Shown: in pieces, positions 1 through 11,168 of the stretch
Layout of the letters: every line of letters starts with the position of its first letter
How positions within the stretch are numbered: position 1 is the stretch's first letter
Origin: Prostheceraeus crozeri
Taxonomy: Eukaryota; Platyhelminthes; Polycladida; Euryleptidae
Length of the DNA stretch: 64,000 bases
Assembly: GCA_907163375.1 (NCBI GenBank)
Contig: CAJQUW010007508.1
Coordinates: 186,001 to 250,000, forward strand
Direction: 5' to 3'
Notes under the pieces: model-generated
What the model was told of the DNA's origin: nothing
The model's input: the letters and a program-made list of their open reading frames with translations, nothing else
Database searches by the model: none
Translations under genes and position numbers: made by a program

Positions 1-78
1 AGCACCGCAGGTATTGCAAATATTTCCAGCACTTATTCTCATTCAAAGTTATGCGTATAACAACCTTAATTCTCTCCC

Positions 79-660
79 GTGAAAAGATGTGGAAATTATA
101 GCCGTATACTTGCCGATATTTTGAGGCATTTCACAGTGAATACTCCAGTGCCAGGTATCCAAAAACGTGTCAGCGTTATCAAGGTCCTTGGTGCACATCA
201 GAGACCGTACTCCATGTTATCGGGCAGTTACCAAAGTTCCGAAGGTTTTGTTTGGCAGTCCTGTAAGATCCTGTTCGTACCGTGTGCAGCTGTGTGCAAC
301 TGATCTTCTATTGTGAAAATTTATTAATTTGAGACTTAATTTGAGAACAGATTTTTAATTTGAAATTTCTTCACAGATGTCGGAAACTGACCATCGATTT
401 GACTGGGATAATACAAGATCATTAGACACATGCAATCATAGATATGGAGGACTCTTTAAGGAAGCGTGGTACTCAGATCAAAGATCCATCATCCGACATA
501 TAGAGCTTGACACTATCTATGCCACTCTCAGCCAGAAGCAGCAGTGAATAATTTTTGAATTTTTTAAGTAACTTGTATATCTTTTAGCTTAACTTTACCG
601 CTCACATTTTGTTCACACCTGACGACGCGCCGCATCGGAGTTCCGGTTGTGAAAATTTGT
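79..660 (+). mobile_element. Penelope-like retroelement, broken 3' end
   Basis: This is the tail of a Penelope-like element (PLE), a retroelement encoding a reverse transcriptase followed by a GIY-YIG endonuclease. A 57-codon open stretch at 377-547 contains HRFDWDNTR, then LFKEAWYSD, then IRHIELDTIY. That order is typical of the end of PLE GIY-YIG proteins (H-x-FDWDN-T, LF-x-EAWYS, INRHIDLP-x-IY). The upstream open stretch at 79-300 (SRILADILRHFTVNT and after) resembles the linker after the PLE reverse transcriptase, with lower certainty. The piece is broken and runs off the left edge of the window. A CTGACGA at 619-625 followed by GAAA at 651-654 may be a worn hammerhead motif, which PLEs are known to carry near their ends. 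Confidence 0.55.
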
Positions 661-752
661 TAATTAAAAGTTTATAATCCTGATGAGCAAGTTTTTTTCT
701 AAATATATAGTTACTCAGGATGCCTATTTTCAAAGATATATGTATTTTTATA

Positions 753-1398
753 CAGTGCATCTTCGATTATCCGGACGTAATTTCAGAATCCGTTCGATTC
801 TCCGTGATTCCATCAAAACATGTACATGTACATACATGGAATCAAATGTTCATTTTAGCATTCCTCTCCTCTTTAGGTAACACATACACGAAGTACTCCT
901 GCTTTACCAGCAATTAATTTTTGCTCAATGTGCGGTTCTCGCCTGAGTCAAATAATAGGCAAGCAGCTAAATGATTGGAGCATTCTTAAGTAGGTTATGC
1001 ATGCTAGTCAAAGCTGGGATGCAGCTCTGATAAATCACTTTCAATTCATGGTCTCAGTTCACGGTCATTGTTTGTGTACGTGTATTTATGTGCTTTAATA
1101 GGAACGACAGTGAATGTATAGCAAACATGTACAATTGATGCTCATAATTTCATTAAACAGTCTAAGAATCGGAATCAAGTATATCAAGTATTACATTCTA
1201 GGTAGATATGCAGGATGGATATATGCATACAGATTATATGGATATATGTAGATCATATTCTACGGGGATCTTGGTATGTAATCAAATGTCTTTGACCTAA
1301 GCCCACAAGCTTTTGCTAACATGGGATTTAAAAATTCGCTTATCCGGATCTTTGACTGACCTATTGGGTTTTCACCATCCCGGATAATCGAAGATGCA

Positions 1399-1401
<3 letters not shown>
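753..1401. mobile_element. pogo/Tigger-type MITE, TA target site
   Basis: Terminal inverted repeats read CAGTGCATCTTCGATTATCC inward from 753 and as the reverse complement ending at 1401. Both ends are flanked by TA (751-752, 1402-1403). The CAGT start, the TTATCCGG core and the TA duplication are typical of non-autonomous pogo/Tigger elements. No transposase is present in the 649 bp. The right end abuts a TA microsatellite, so it may have landed in an existing TA run, or the run may have grown from its target site. Confidence 0.75.

Positions 1402-1451
<50 letters not shown>
1402..1451. repeat. (TA)n microsatellite
   Basis: About 25 TA units directly follow the right end of the pogo-type MITE. 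Confidence 0.9.
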
Positions 1452-1452
<1 letters not shown>

Positions 1453-1454
<2 letters not shown>

Positions 1455-2454
1455 GTATATAAGGGTCATTCCACGACGATTCACCCAATTTTCGGAACAT
1501 TTTGTGGCACTTAGTCTTCGATTTCGCTCATTCTCAGAAATATGTTTGCCATGCATTATAAAACACCATATTTGAAATATTAGCTTCCAATTTTGAAAAA
1601 AAAGCGGTATCTAGAGCCATTTTTAGAAATTTGATTTTTTTCTAAAATTTGTAAATTCTCGAAATTTGAATTTTCACGCAGCTGTAACTTTTTCTTGTAT
1701 GTTCGCTACTCAGCCAAACTTTGCATGCAGCATCATCTCGGCATAATAGAATTCTTGCATGAATTTCAATGGGTAACTGGCATATGGAACGGAACTACAT
1801 AGCTCCAAAGATGGTGAGAAAATAGGTTCCGCGAAAGAACACAAAAATATGAATTTATCTCACAACTTTTCATATTCCTGTTACCTGTAATTATGATAAT
1901 TGTGTTGTCGTAAATCAGTGTGGTTCACGCCTGTGATTTGAAGCGGCAACCAGAATACAGAAACATCATCAGGCGCTCAGAAAACGTGGTTTCGAGCTAG
2001 GCTAGCTCTTTTCTGTATGCCAGTTTTGACTCTAGAAGACATGTAGATCACATGTAGAAGAAATTTGATCAGGTAACCGACACTTTTTTTGATTAGTTTA
2101 GAATTAGTTAGGTTTAGTCAATTTTGATTTTGCACCTTTCAATATATGATGTCAACATTATACAAGTAGTATCGAGAAATAGGATTTATAGTACAATGGT
2201 ACTTGAAAACGTTAAGTTGTTGTGCAGTAACAAATTATTCTCTTTGATAGATATTATTATACATGTATATGAAACTTTTCCATATTGCAATAGAGAAAAA
2301 TTTGACCTTCGAAGTTCGAGTTTTATTGGACAAAAAATGCATTGTCAATCGACACTGTAATTTTGAATCGTAAAGTCTCTGTAAAAAGCTGAGGATTCAT
2401 TTATCTTACTGTTTTCTGAAGTAATCAATTACTTTCTATAATTTCAATTCTTCT
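1453..2454. other. No recognised feature
   Basis: AT-rich sequence. The only open stretches are short and show no family motif or splice pattern. No clear inverted repeats were seen. Confidence 0.5.
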
Positions 2455-2745
2455 AATGGTGAGACATCATTCGCAACGAACCGGAGAAGAGCCCTAATGT
2501 CCACTTCTCCTGACTGCCCTGTTTGTGGTGTAAACCACGATGTACCCCACTTACTGTGCTCTTATCCCTCCCTCTCTTCTACCCGAGCGGCTATCTTCGG
2601 GTCCTCGGGCTCTGTTTTTGATCTTTGGCATCGCCCGTGGGGGGTTGCCCGCCTTCCCGGTCTCCGTGGCATCCCGCCACGCCCCTATCCGCGGGACGGG
2701 GTCGGGTAAACCAGCCAGCCCTAAAGTATTTCTAGCAAACACTGT
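2455..2745 (+). mobile_element. LINE fragment: C-terminal zinc-knuckle end
   Basis: Reading through 2465-2706 gives TNRRRALMS then CPVCGVNHDVPHLLCSYPSL. The Cys-x2-Cys ... His-x-Leu-Leu-x-Cys pattern after an arginine-rich stretch is the usual C-terminal end of Jockey/R1/I-type LINE ORF2 proteins. There the finger follows the reverse transcriptase or RNase H and is thought to bind the element's own RNA. The GC content is clearly higher than in the flanks, as expected for an inserted coding tail. No reverse transcriptase is left upstream, so this is a 5'-truncated copy. The clade is not certain. Confidence 0.5.
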
Positions 2746-3072
2746 TTCAAAGTTGATGTTGAAATAAATTGTGTAGAAAAGATATACAGAATAATTAGAT
2801 TGTGGTGGAAAATTATTTGGTTGTATGAAATATGCAGAATCTCCTTCAATACCGGATGATGAATTGCTATGATCATCAGTTAGCATCGAAATATCCTTCA
2901 TACAGGAAATGCATTTTTTGATTACACCAATAAATACCCGCGAGGAAATAAGTGGGTATGAATCATACTATGATTTGAGTATGAATTTTTCATACTAAAA
3001 TCATGCTAAAATCATAGTATGAAAATTTCATACTATTGCTAAAAAATTAGGTTTTACACTTTTTTGCTTACA

Positions 3073-3297
3073 GAGCTAGCTGTTTACTTGCGAGAGAACA
3101 ATTGTACAATCGCTGCCGTGAACCGCGTCGCAAGACAGGTGAATCAAGAAACTAAAAATCAGTGGCAGAACAGCAAAGAACAGGCAGATTATATCGATGA
3201 ACAGACAAACGATGAAAACGAAGAAGAGACTATTGTGAATCAGCTTGTTGATTCATCAGTTAAAGAAACTATTTCATTATTTGACGATCGAACCTAA
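3073..3297 (+). CDS. Unknown protein, possible last exon in a TIR element
   Basis: The open frame reads ELAVYLRENNCTIAAVNRVA and continues to a stop at 3295-3297, about 75 codons. It is preceded by a pyrimidine-rich tract ending in TTACAG (about 3060-3072), a good splice acceptor, so it may be the last exon of a gene carried by the surrounding element. The sequence is acidic in its second half (NDENEEET). I do not recognise the family, and no catalytic motif is visible. It could be a remnant of a transposase whose upstream exons were lost, because only about 110 bp separate it from the element end. Confidence 0.3.
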   Translation, partial: ELAVYLRENNCTIAAVNRVARQVNQETKNQWQNSKEQADYIDEQTNDENEEETIVNQLVDSSVKETISLFDDRT

Positions 3298-3642
3298 GTC
3301 ATTTTTCTTGTAGATGATATACTGTGAAGGCTGTATGGATTATATTTTGCAGTTGGTGTGGACAAAGAATAGTGAAAATGTTTTGGAAATGCGTACTATT
3401 CTAATTCTAGTAATAATTAGTCATGAACCATCACAATGCATGATCTTCATAATTTTGAAAGAAAATTTAGTATGCAGCTGCTCTCATTCGTAGCATACAT
3501 CGTGCCCCTTATGTTTACGCTTGAAGATTGACAGAATGACCTCAGATTTTGACAGCTGAAACACTGTTTCCTTTGCAGCCGCAAACATTGCGTTTCTACT
3601 TCAACAGTTCATCAGTGCGGTTGGAAATGGTTCAAACTAGCC

Positions 3643-4001
3643 TATGATATCGAAATGGTTGAGCAATATAAAGAACGGCGGAACAGATTGATCTGCGTTT
3701 ATTTATATATTGGTTTGCCGTGCGGCTGATAAATGAGATATCAGTGTCAATGATTTTGGCTGGCCATAACAGGGGGTATGTCCACATTTAAAAAATTAAG
3801 CTCTGAATAACTTAAGTCACCGGCACTGCTTTCTCCCAAAGTATTCCAGATCTTGATTTTTATCAAGTATATGCACAGTCTCCCCCATCTATATATATAC
3901 CCAGCCAGGAGCATTGACACTGGGATCTTTCAATTATCAGCCGCACGTCAAGACAGGATGAATTAACGCAGATCAACCTGTTCGACCATTTGGATATCAC
4001 A
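3643..4001. repeat. Imperfect hairpin, arms about 100 bp
   Basis: The sequence from TGATATCGAAATGGTT (3643 on) through GTGCGGCTGATAA (about 3720) returns inverted at 3900-4001, with small insertions. The arms meet around a loop of about 130 bp. It is probably a foldback MITE nested in the 2939-4944 element. Confidence 0.6.
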
Positions 4002-4944
4002 CGCTATTTTGGGCCTCTCAATCTATACTGATGAGCTCTTGTTGTGCGAAAAACGGTGTCGACGCCTTCTAAGGAAACAGGTGTTACAGCTGTTTAAGGA
4101 TGTGTTTATTCTTCTTTTCTACATGACCAACACTATGATAATAATTTATTCATCATATTCCGCTTATGTCGTCATTCTCAGACCTGATAACTTCCCCAGT
4201 TGACTTATGGGATGTACTATATTATTTTGTGTTTATACCTATATATTGTAAAAGATTTTCTCAAATTTCTCTTGCTATAGAAAGCCTTCACAGTATTTTG
4301 ATAACTATCATTATTCTCTGGACTTGATGAATGTGCAGATTTATACTATGTAATTTTGTGAAACATGAACTATCAAAGTCAAACGTATTTTCATTTCAAA
4401 TGTTATTCCTGGAATAATAGATTAAATTATCATTTGAAGATCAGGAGAGTATCCTTGGAGGAAGATCTGTTGGAACAGATCAACTGAACTGTTGTATAGC
4501 CAGCATTGATGGTTATTTAATGGGAGGAGAAGAAGTGTCATGAGGTTTGGATTCAGCAGTAAACTGTTCTATGTCTGATTTTTTTGCATTTAACGTGGAG
4601 ACTTAAAAATTATAATTCCTAAAATAAAGAATTTATTATTATTATAAACTCTATCTCTTCGTAATCATAAACGTAAAGATTTCAATGATCAGCATAGGAA
4701 GAAAGGGTATACACTGTAGAATGATTTAATACGATTTAATATAGATGATTACATTACGAAAATTCGCGCAGAATTTAGGCATGGAACGAACCCCTGCGCG
4801 GATGATAAATAGCAGTATGAAATTTTCATAGTAAGATTTACGTATGAAATCTTCATACTATGATTTGTACAAAAAATATTTCACTTTCATACTATGATCA
4901 TAGTATGAAGCATATGTATGATCATACCCACTTATTTCCTCGCG

Positions 4945-6117
4945 CGATAGGTAAATCTCAACTTGGAAACAATAGGCCCATTGATATTTTAGTATCATGA
5001 TGTTGTTAAAAAATATTGGTCATGAGAAGACGCTCCATTCCGCTCTGGGTTTTTCAATACTATTCTAAATTGAACACTTAACACATTGAAGTGTTTATAT
5101 GCAACCCCAACACATGGTCTTTATGGACAAGAATGGTATCAAATTGCTACTTTAACAAGAGTGGAATGTAATCGTATGCCTTTTTATAACCAAATATATG
5201 GAATAGCATTTATTGCATTAATTTTGAAAAGTTTGGTAGAATCCGTTTAACTTGTTTTCTTTTTATGAAACCTATAATCCTGGGTTATTTTTATATATCA
5301 TCCAGTTTTAAGAAGGACTTAAAAATTGATGTGGTTTAGTTATTATATGAACAGGAATAATTTGCTTACATTCGCATGAGTGATTTATGAATCAGTGGGA
5401 TCAACAGCAGCAATTGTTAATATCAAACTTTATTAATTATTGACATTGGATATTGATTATGATACCCAAAATATTTGTACATGCCTGCCTCTACTCATTG
5501 GGAATTCTTCACTTTTTGAATTCAATTTACGGAAGTGAATACTTGAAATAACTAGCAGCTAAATTGCAAATGTAAAATTACATGAAATTCAGTCAGCCGT
5601 CGTCATGTAATATCTATGTATATTGTCTAAACAAGCCTCCATTTGCACGTGAAAAATCTGAACTATTTTATTCAGGTGTGATTAAATAATATCGGTTCGC
5701 TAAATATATAACGATCTCGAATATGATGAGTGAAACGCAGATGAGAATTTCTCAGTATCATTTAAAAATACAGAAGGGTAGCCTATATATATGAGATCCT
5801 TGACTGATTGTGCTTACCAATCAGTAGTAAAGCAACAGTGATACCTTGGAAAATGTTGATGCTACCAGGAAAAGATCAAGAAAATGGAGATCGAAATTCT
5901 GTCGACAATTCGCTAGGTTATCTATTAGGATCTACTACATTAATATTAATGGTTCGTGGGTTTCGCTCAGAAAACATTCTGCGATACTGAGTCAGTCAAA
6001 AGCTATTTACACTGTCACAACATGAAATTAATGTAACTCTTCTACTCTACCTTTGACATGCACAGATATTATAGCATTAAGACACAAGAAGAGTCAAGGA
6101 AGAGTCACAAGTCAAAC
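4945..6117. other. No recognised feature
   Basis: AT-rich, with only short open stretches. Nothing I can name. Confidence 0.5.
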
Positions 6118-6489
6118 TACGAGTGTACTATCAATCAAAGAAACTTGTCAACATGCTAAAACACTAAAACATCAGATGAGTATCACGTGATATACCAGTA
6201 TCATTGTCCTCATAGTTCCTGTAATGGAGCTAATTATATTGGTTTCACCACATGCACTCTGATGCAACGTTGTCAACAGCATGTTTCGAATGGAGCGATT
6301 AAATAGCATCTCCTCAGTCATCCTCAAGTAAACAAAGGCTACAAGAGCATCCTTCAGAATATGAGGATCATAGCGCGGTTTCAAAAGCAAAAGGATTTAG
6401 AGCTTGCCGAGGCAATAATAATTGAGAACGAACAGCCACCTCTGAATAAACAAGACCAGGGTTTGACCCGAAGGCTGATAATACTTTGA
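6118..6489 (+). mobile_element. Penelope-like element: GIY-YIG endonuclease remnant
   Basis: Translation of the plus strand gives YYQSKKLVNML, then YQYHCPHSSCNGANYIGFTT, then LMQRCQQHVSNGAIK, and later ARFQKQKDLELAEAIIIENE and PPLNKQDQ before a stop at 6487-6489. This is the order of PLE GIY-YIG endonucleases: C-x-Cys pair, YIG-x-T, L-x-x-R-x-x-x-H, then EA-x-x-I and P-x-LN. The enzyme would nick genomic DNA to prime reverse transcription. The copy is broken and lacks the reverse transcriptase upstream. A hammerhead-like motif lies about 90 bp after the stop. Confidence 0.75.
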
Positions 6490-6581
6490 CTTCCTTCCTT
6501 CAACATTTATTCTTTACAGTATATTTCTTTATTCTTTTTATATATTCTTTACTGTTGTACCAGCAGTGTAATTTTCATTCC

Positions 6582-6612
6582 CTGAAGATGGAAGCTGTCG
6601 ACTTCCGAAGCG
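6582..6612 (+). ncRNA. Hammerhead-ribozyme-like motif at PLE end
   Basis: CTGAAGA (6582-6588) fits the conserved CUGANGA box. GGAAG (6590-6594) and CTTCC (6602-6606) form a perfect 5-bp stem II, followed by GAAG where an active ribozyme has GAAA. Hammerhead motifs near the ends of Penelope-like elements are established. The changed A in the second box suggests that this copy is inactive. Confidence 0.5.
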
Positions 6613-6739
6613 CCGGAGTTCAAATTAAATGGTACTCAAAATCGTATTTAAGCTTTGCAATCAAGAGACCAAATTACTTTATCGTGACGTAGAAAAATCA
6701 TATTTAAAGTTATCAAAAATAGAGTGCGACATTATTTTT

Positions 6740-6974
6740 TGTGATTAATGTTAATTATCACAAATATTATTAATTATTATAAAGTTATTTTTATTAAAAT
6801 TATATTATTAAATTATTATTATTAAAGTTATTATTATTATTAAAAAAGTTAATTAATTATAATATATATTTCCATCTGATTTTATAAAGAGTCAATCGAA
6901 ATATTATCAGAAATTACATCCTTTTTTATTGGCCTTGTCTACTTTAATTATTTTGAACTAATCGACCCATGGCG

Positions 6975-7030
<56 letters not shown>
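6740..7030. repeat. AT-rich simple repeats
   Basis: ATT/TTA-rich tract at 6740-6870 and a (TA)n run of about 24 units at 6978-7026. Confidence 0.85.
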
Positions 7031-8129
7031 TATAATCACAATATTATGATAATTACATTGATTAATATAATAATTATATTACAATAATGTAATCGTTTTA
7101 CGTCACTAACGTTCATTTTGCCCTCACTTATCAAGTGCACCTCCAAAAGCCTGAGACCCACCTTGTAACCACTGATTTATACGGCTAGTCTAAAAACCAT
7201 CAATGTAGTTACCAATATACGTGTTTACCTCTCGAGAGAAATGCTTATTTATCCGATAAGCAGTAATCCAATGCTATCGCCTAGTCCCATTCTTAATTTT
7301 TTTTATCCAATCTATTTTTCTGCATATCTGGGTTGTGAGTCTTGAATTCTATTTTGTATCTGACTGTTAATTCATTTTACGCCAACGGATATTGCTTGGA
7401 ATTAATTGGTAAGAAAAGGATCTGCCAATATTAGAAAAGCAGCAGTAGCTAATCTGTTTGACGCACTGGGATACCGATGCTTAATAGGACACCAAAAAGC
7501 GGAAATTAACTAGCCCTGTATACTTGTACTCATTGTTGAAAGTTAGGCACCGGTCATATTGCGCTATACATTTCTTCACAAAAAAAGGCTTGCAGTATCC
7601 ACTGCACACACCAGGAGGCATTCACTGTTTCATGTGGAGACAGTTATATAGAATTTTCCATCGTTATCTTCACACTTTTAACTGAGGCGTACATGGGGCT
7701 GTTGCTGTACACTGCACATGACCGCATATTGAAGATAATTGGATTTCTAACTTGATTACCATGATTCATATTTCTGCAAATCGATTAAGATCTAGGAATA
7801 TATTGTGAACAGTTCGTATAAATAGATTTAGACAGATAATCGATTCGATATCAATCGATCTAGAAAAAATCATCTCAAATGTGTCACCTGTTCAGATGCA
7901 ACGAAAGGGTGTTCAAGGTTTGAGTACATGGTTTGTTAGACTTATATATGGTATTACCGAAACTGGCCGTCTGCCGGGCTGTAACAGTTGGGTTTGGCCC
8001 ACCAAAAATTTGCACTGGATGCAACATTGGGGTACCCGCGAACAATCACTTGCATGTCATCTAGCAATGCATGGTGAACCGGAAAGAACACTAACGACAG
8101 ACGTTTTATCGATTGGGTTGACTCATCTT

Positions 8130-9820
8130 CAGAACTTTCATCAATTTCGTCATCTGGAATTTTCGAGGGTAATCTATCACCAACAAGCCAATCATGTACA
8201 AACCGTTCGCCATCTGTCTTCCAACCAATCCTTAATGGGTCAAGACCAACGTTTCGATCCGCATTGTGAGAGCGATTTCATAATGTGTTATCTACAGCGT
8301 TTTATACGTATGCAACATCAAAGTGTTCCGGCATGCAGGCAAAAGTGGACAATCAATCCGTTTGATGTTTCTCAGAGGTCTAGAATCAGTGCTTCTCCCA
8401 TTCATCTTGAAGTTCTCATATCGCGCTCGGTTGATATCTTTCGCGTGCTTATGTCCATACATATCACATACAAATGCTTCTTAGCTCCACATCGACTTCA
8501 ATTTCCGGATTTGATAAATCAGCGAAAGTAGTGGCATATTCCGACGATTTGCAAAGCATATCAAATTGCTTGATTTTTCCTTCTCTATAAAATGCAGAAG
8601 TGTGGTCACATCCTATAAATGCGTGGAATGCTAGAATGGAAATACAAGGTCAGAGATGCTTTCCATGTTTTCCACAACGTTCGTGACATTGATCAATCTC
8701 GACCTCCTATGATTGCCTGAACCGCAATCAATGATGATTTCATTGTTAACGTTGACACCTCTTTTCTTGGGGATGCCAAGTAATCCGATAAGTATAACAA
8801 AAACATCAGTATCTGAAGCACGCACCAGAACATTACACTTGCGTTCATAAATGATCCGATTTGCATGATATCCGATGAGAGTGTCGGCTTCTACGTGATT
8901 GTTTTCTAAATAATGCAGAATATTTTAATTGACGTGGCAGCCCGTTTGATCAGCTAATATGGATATACACAAACCACCATGAGATATTAGTATCGTTTTG
9001 TAGTCAATAATATTGACATAGTGGTCTTTCTGCCATTTCTTTTGAAGGAACTTCGCGAAGTCATTTTTGGTTCAAAGAAAACTCGGAATTGGTTCATTTT
9101 TGCAATCGCTGGTTGCAAAAGGCGACTCGGATTGGTTGAACATTCACTTTGAAAGGCTAATCGACGTCTGTTACCGCGATCCGATGTATCGAGAAGGTAG
9201 TCTTTTATCTCCGTAGAGTTGATTTGACCGGTAGCAATATTGATGAGATTATCCAACTGTGTGGCGCTGTCAAATGGATTGCAGAATGTTTTGATTGACT
9301 CAGTTAGCTTTAAAATATCACTACTGTCCTTCTTTATTCGCCAATCCCTTGCTTGAGTAAGTGGCTTTTCGTCTAACATGAGCTCGGACAATTCTTTGAG
9401 ATCAGACACCATCAAACCTCGTTGCGCCGTTGTCACTGCCCATCTCTTGATTGCACTGTGGTTGTTACGAAAGGCTACGATGCTCCTCAATCCAGAAGAT
9501 GCGTCGCGATCGATAGTTTGCTCCTAAGTGAGGTCAATCGGAATTCTTAGATCGTCGTATGGAGAATGCACTCGAGTCCAACATGCTTCGCCAACCGTCG
9601 CAGATTTTTCAATTTCTCCAAGAAGAAAGTTTCCCATCGAGTATAATTGGGACGGTTCAAAGCAAAAAACACATCTATAACCTTTGGCGGAGTTTCGATG
9701 TACAAACCAAAATCATTTGTTCTAACCGAGAGATGAAGATCTCTCAATACAATATCTCTCGGTATCAGACTTGTTCTCAGTTCCAAGTCGACTTCGCATT
9801 TAACATTTCCTACATGCAAT
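8130..9820 (-). pseudogene. Transposon-encoded protein with PIN/FEN-like motif, decayed
   Basis: Minus-strand pieces follow one protein order. The first is KVIDVFFALNRPNYTRWE (about 9660). Next is TIDRDASSGLRSIVAFR with AIKRWAVTTAQRG and NPFDSATQLDNLINIATG (9490-9240). Then come ASDTDVFVILIGLL (about 8815) and HAFIGCDHTSAFYREGKIK (about 8610-8550), and finally ARYENFKMNG and LLPACRNTLMLHTYKTLYIT (8420-8300). I recognise this order from a large unnamed protein family in cnidarian, mollusc and echinoderm genomes. The S-D-T-D-V and G-C-D-x-T-S-A-F motifs suggest a PIN/FEN-like nuclease fold, as an inference. Several frame changes, stops and at least one deletion (between LECILHTTI and the next block) show that it is dead. 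It is the only coding remnant of the surrounding TIR element, so it is probably its mobility protein. An Academ-like affinity is possible but unproven. Confidence 0.55.
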
Positions 9821-10041
9821 CCAGTCCTTCAAGATAAAACATTATGATCCACCATTAAAAAGTTATTTAAATCGTCAAAAGAATTCCCTGAAATAGAAAT
9901 ACATGGTATAAAATATTTTATTTACATACCGTACATTGTGCACAGCTGTCAAATTTGCGACAGTTAGACAGGTAATACAATTCTAAGCATTCTTATGGCA
10001 TCGACCTCATAAAATCAATAAAATACATATTCAAACTGTAT

Positions 10042-10500
10042 GTCACTTGACCTCCCTTGACCTCGTCTGTCTGGGTCAACCGATAAAACGTCTGTCGTAG
10101 GTGTTTTCATATTCAGTAGACACTAGGGAACAATATGCAATTGAATTTTCGCGCGCTCTCCAATGTTGCATCCAGTCCAAAAATCGATTTGACCTCGTCT
10201 GTCGGGGTCAACCCAATCGACAAAACGTCTGTCATTAACGTTTTCCTATTCATTAGACATTACTAGTCAATATGCAAGTAAGTTTTCGCGGACACCCGAA
10301 TGTTGAGAGCAGAATATCGTTAAAAAACGTACGATAGGCCTATCAGATGTAAAGAAATGTCATTTGACCTCCTTTAACCTCGTCTGTCGGGGTCAACCCA
10401 ATCGATAAAACGTCTGTCGTTAGTGTTCTTTCCGGTTCACCATGCATTGCTAGATGATATGCAAGTGATTGTTCGCGGGCACCCCAATGTTGCATCCAGT
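10042..10500. repeat. Three spaced tandem repeats, units about 145-170 bp
   Basis: Each unit has GACCTCGTCTGTCGGGGTCA or a near copy, then AAACGTCTGTC, then ATGCAA, then CCAATGTTG. Units start near 10042, 10186 and 10359. The third is part of the right terminal repeat of the nested element, and an inverted copy is in its left terminal repeat (to 8122). Confidence 0.7.
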
Positions 10501-11168
10501 ACAAATTTTTGGTGGGCCAAACCCAACTGTTACAGCCCGGCAGACGGCCAGTTTCGGTAATACTATATAAAAGTCTAACAAACCATGTACTCAAACCTTG
10601 AACCCTCTGGGCTGCGGCTCTATCCTTAAAATCACAGCTATACGGGGGAAGTGCATACGTTTTCAACTCTTTACTGGATAACAAGTTCCATGACATTCTA
10701 TCGATGAACTTGTAATTGAGTAGTGTGATTGATGTGTACAAGGCAAAAGTAGAAAAAAAACAGAGAAAATGTTTGTCTCGTAGTAGGAAATGTGCTACAG
10801 CTTTCGTGTTGCGTGATACAGCACAGAAACGTCTTATGTTAAATTAATGATGTGCGAAGAAAATACACACAACATTTTATCAAAAAGCAACTCTACTAAT
10901 TGGAAAGTAACAGACAGTCTTAAGAGACTTCAAGCCAGTTGTACAGTCTGTTTCAATTTACTTCTCACACCACATATTTTTGCAGATTCATGCAAGTCAT
11001 AGTATCTAAACATATCTAAACTATTCCTGGAAGTGTGAGGCGCTATTATGGTGTTTTATGTCGACAGACAAGTAAAAAAAAAGAGCTGATCTAACTCATG
11101 TATTAAAATTAAATGCTACAAATTGCTGTAAATGAAAAAATAGACTCGAAGGTAGAACAGATTTCAAG

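Larger units (their letters stand above)
2939..4944. mobile_element. 2 kb DNA element with TIRs and subterminal repeats
   Basis: The ends are inverted copies: CGCGAGGAAATAAGTGGGTA from 2939 and its reverse complement ending at 4944. Inside both ends the short motif CATAGTATGA or its complement recurs many times in both orientations (2958-3045 and 4815-4925), which looks like a cluster of transposase-binding sites. No target duplication is evident. The element holds a small ORF near the left end and a hairpin at 3643-4001. I cannot assign a superfamily. Confidence 0.65.
7903..10610. mobile_element. 2.7 kb TIR element nested in the foldback
   Basis: A block of about 215 bp starting GTTCAAGGTTTGAGTACATG (about 7907-8122) returns inverted at about 10391-10603. 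These act as long terminal inverted repeats around a minus-strand coding remnant and three spaced repeats. The other arm of the host foldback (around 14100) lacks this block, which supports an insertion. The junctions are blurred, so the target duplication cannot be read. Confidence 0.65.

Noticed and set aside
1260-1556. 98-codon minus-strand open frame
   Set aside because: Half of it is Tyr-Ile repeats translated from the TA microsatellite and the MITE end.
7881-8531. 216-codon plus-strand open frame
   Set aside because: It covers the left terminal repeat of the nested element and the antisense of its minus-strand coding remnant. The motifs read on the other strand.
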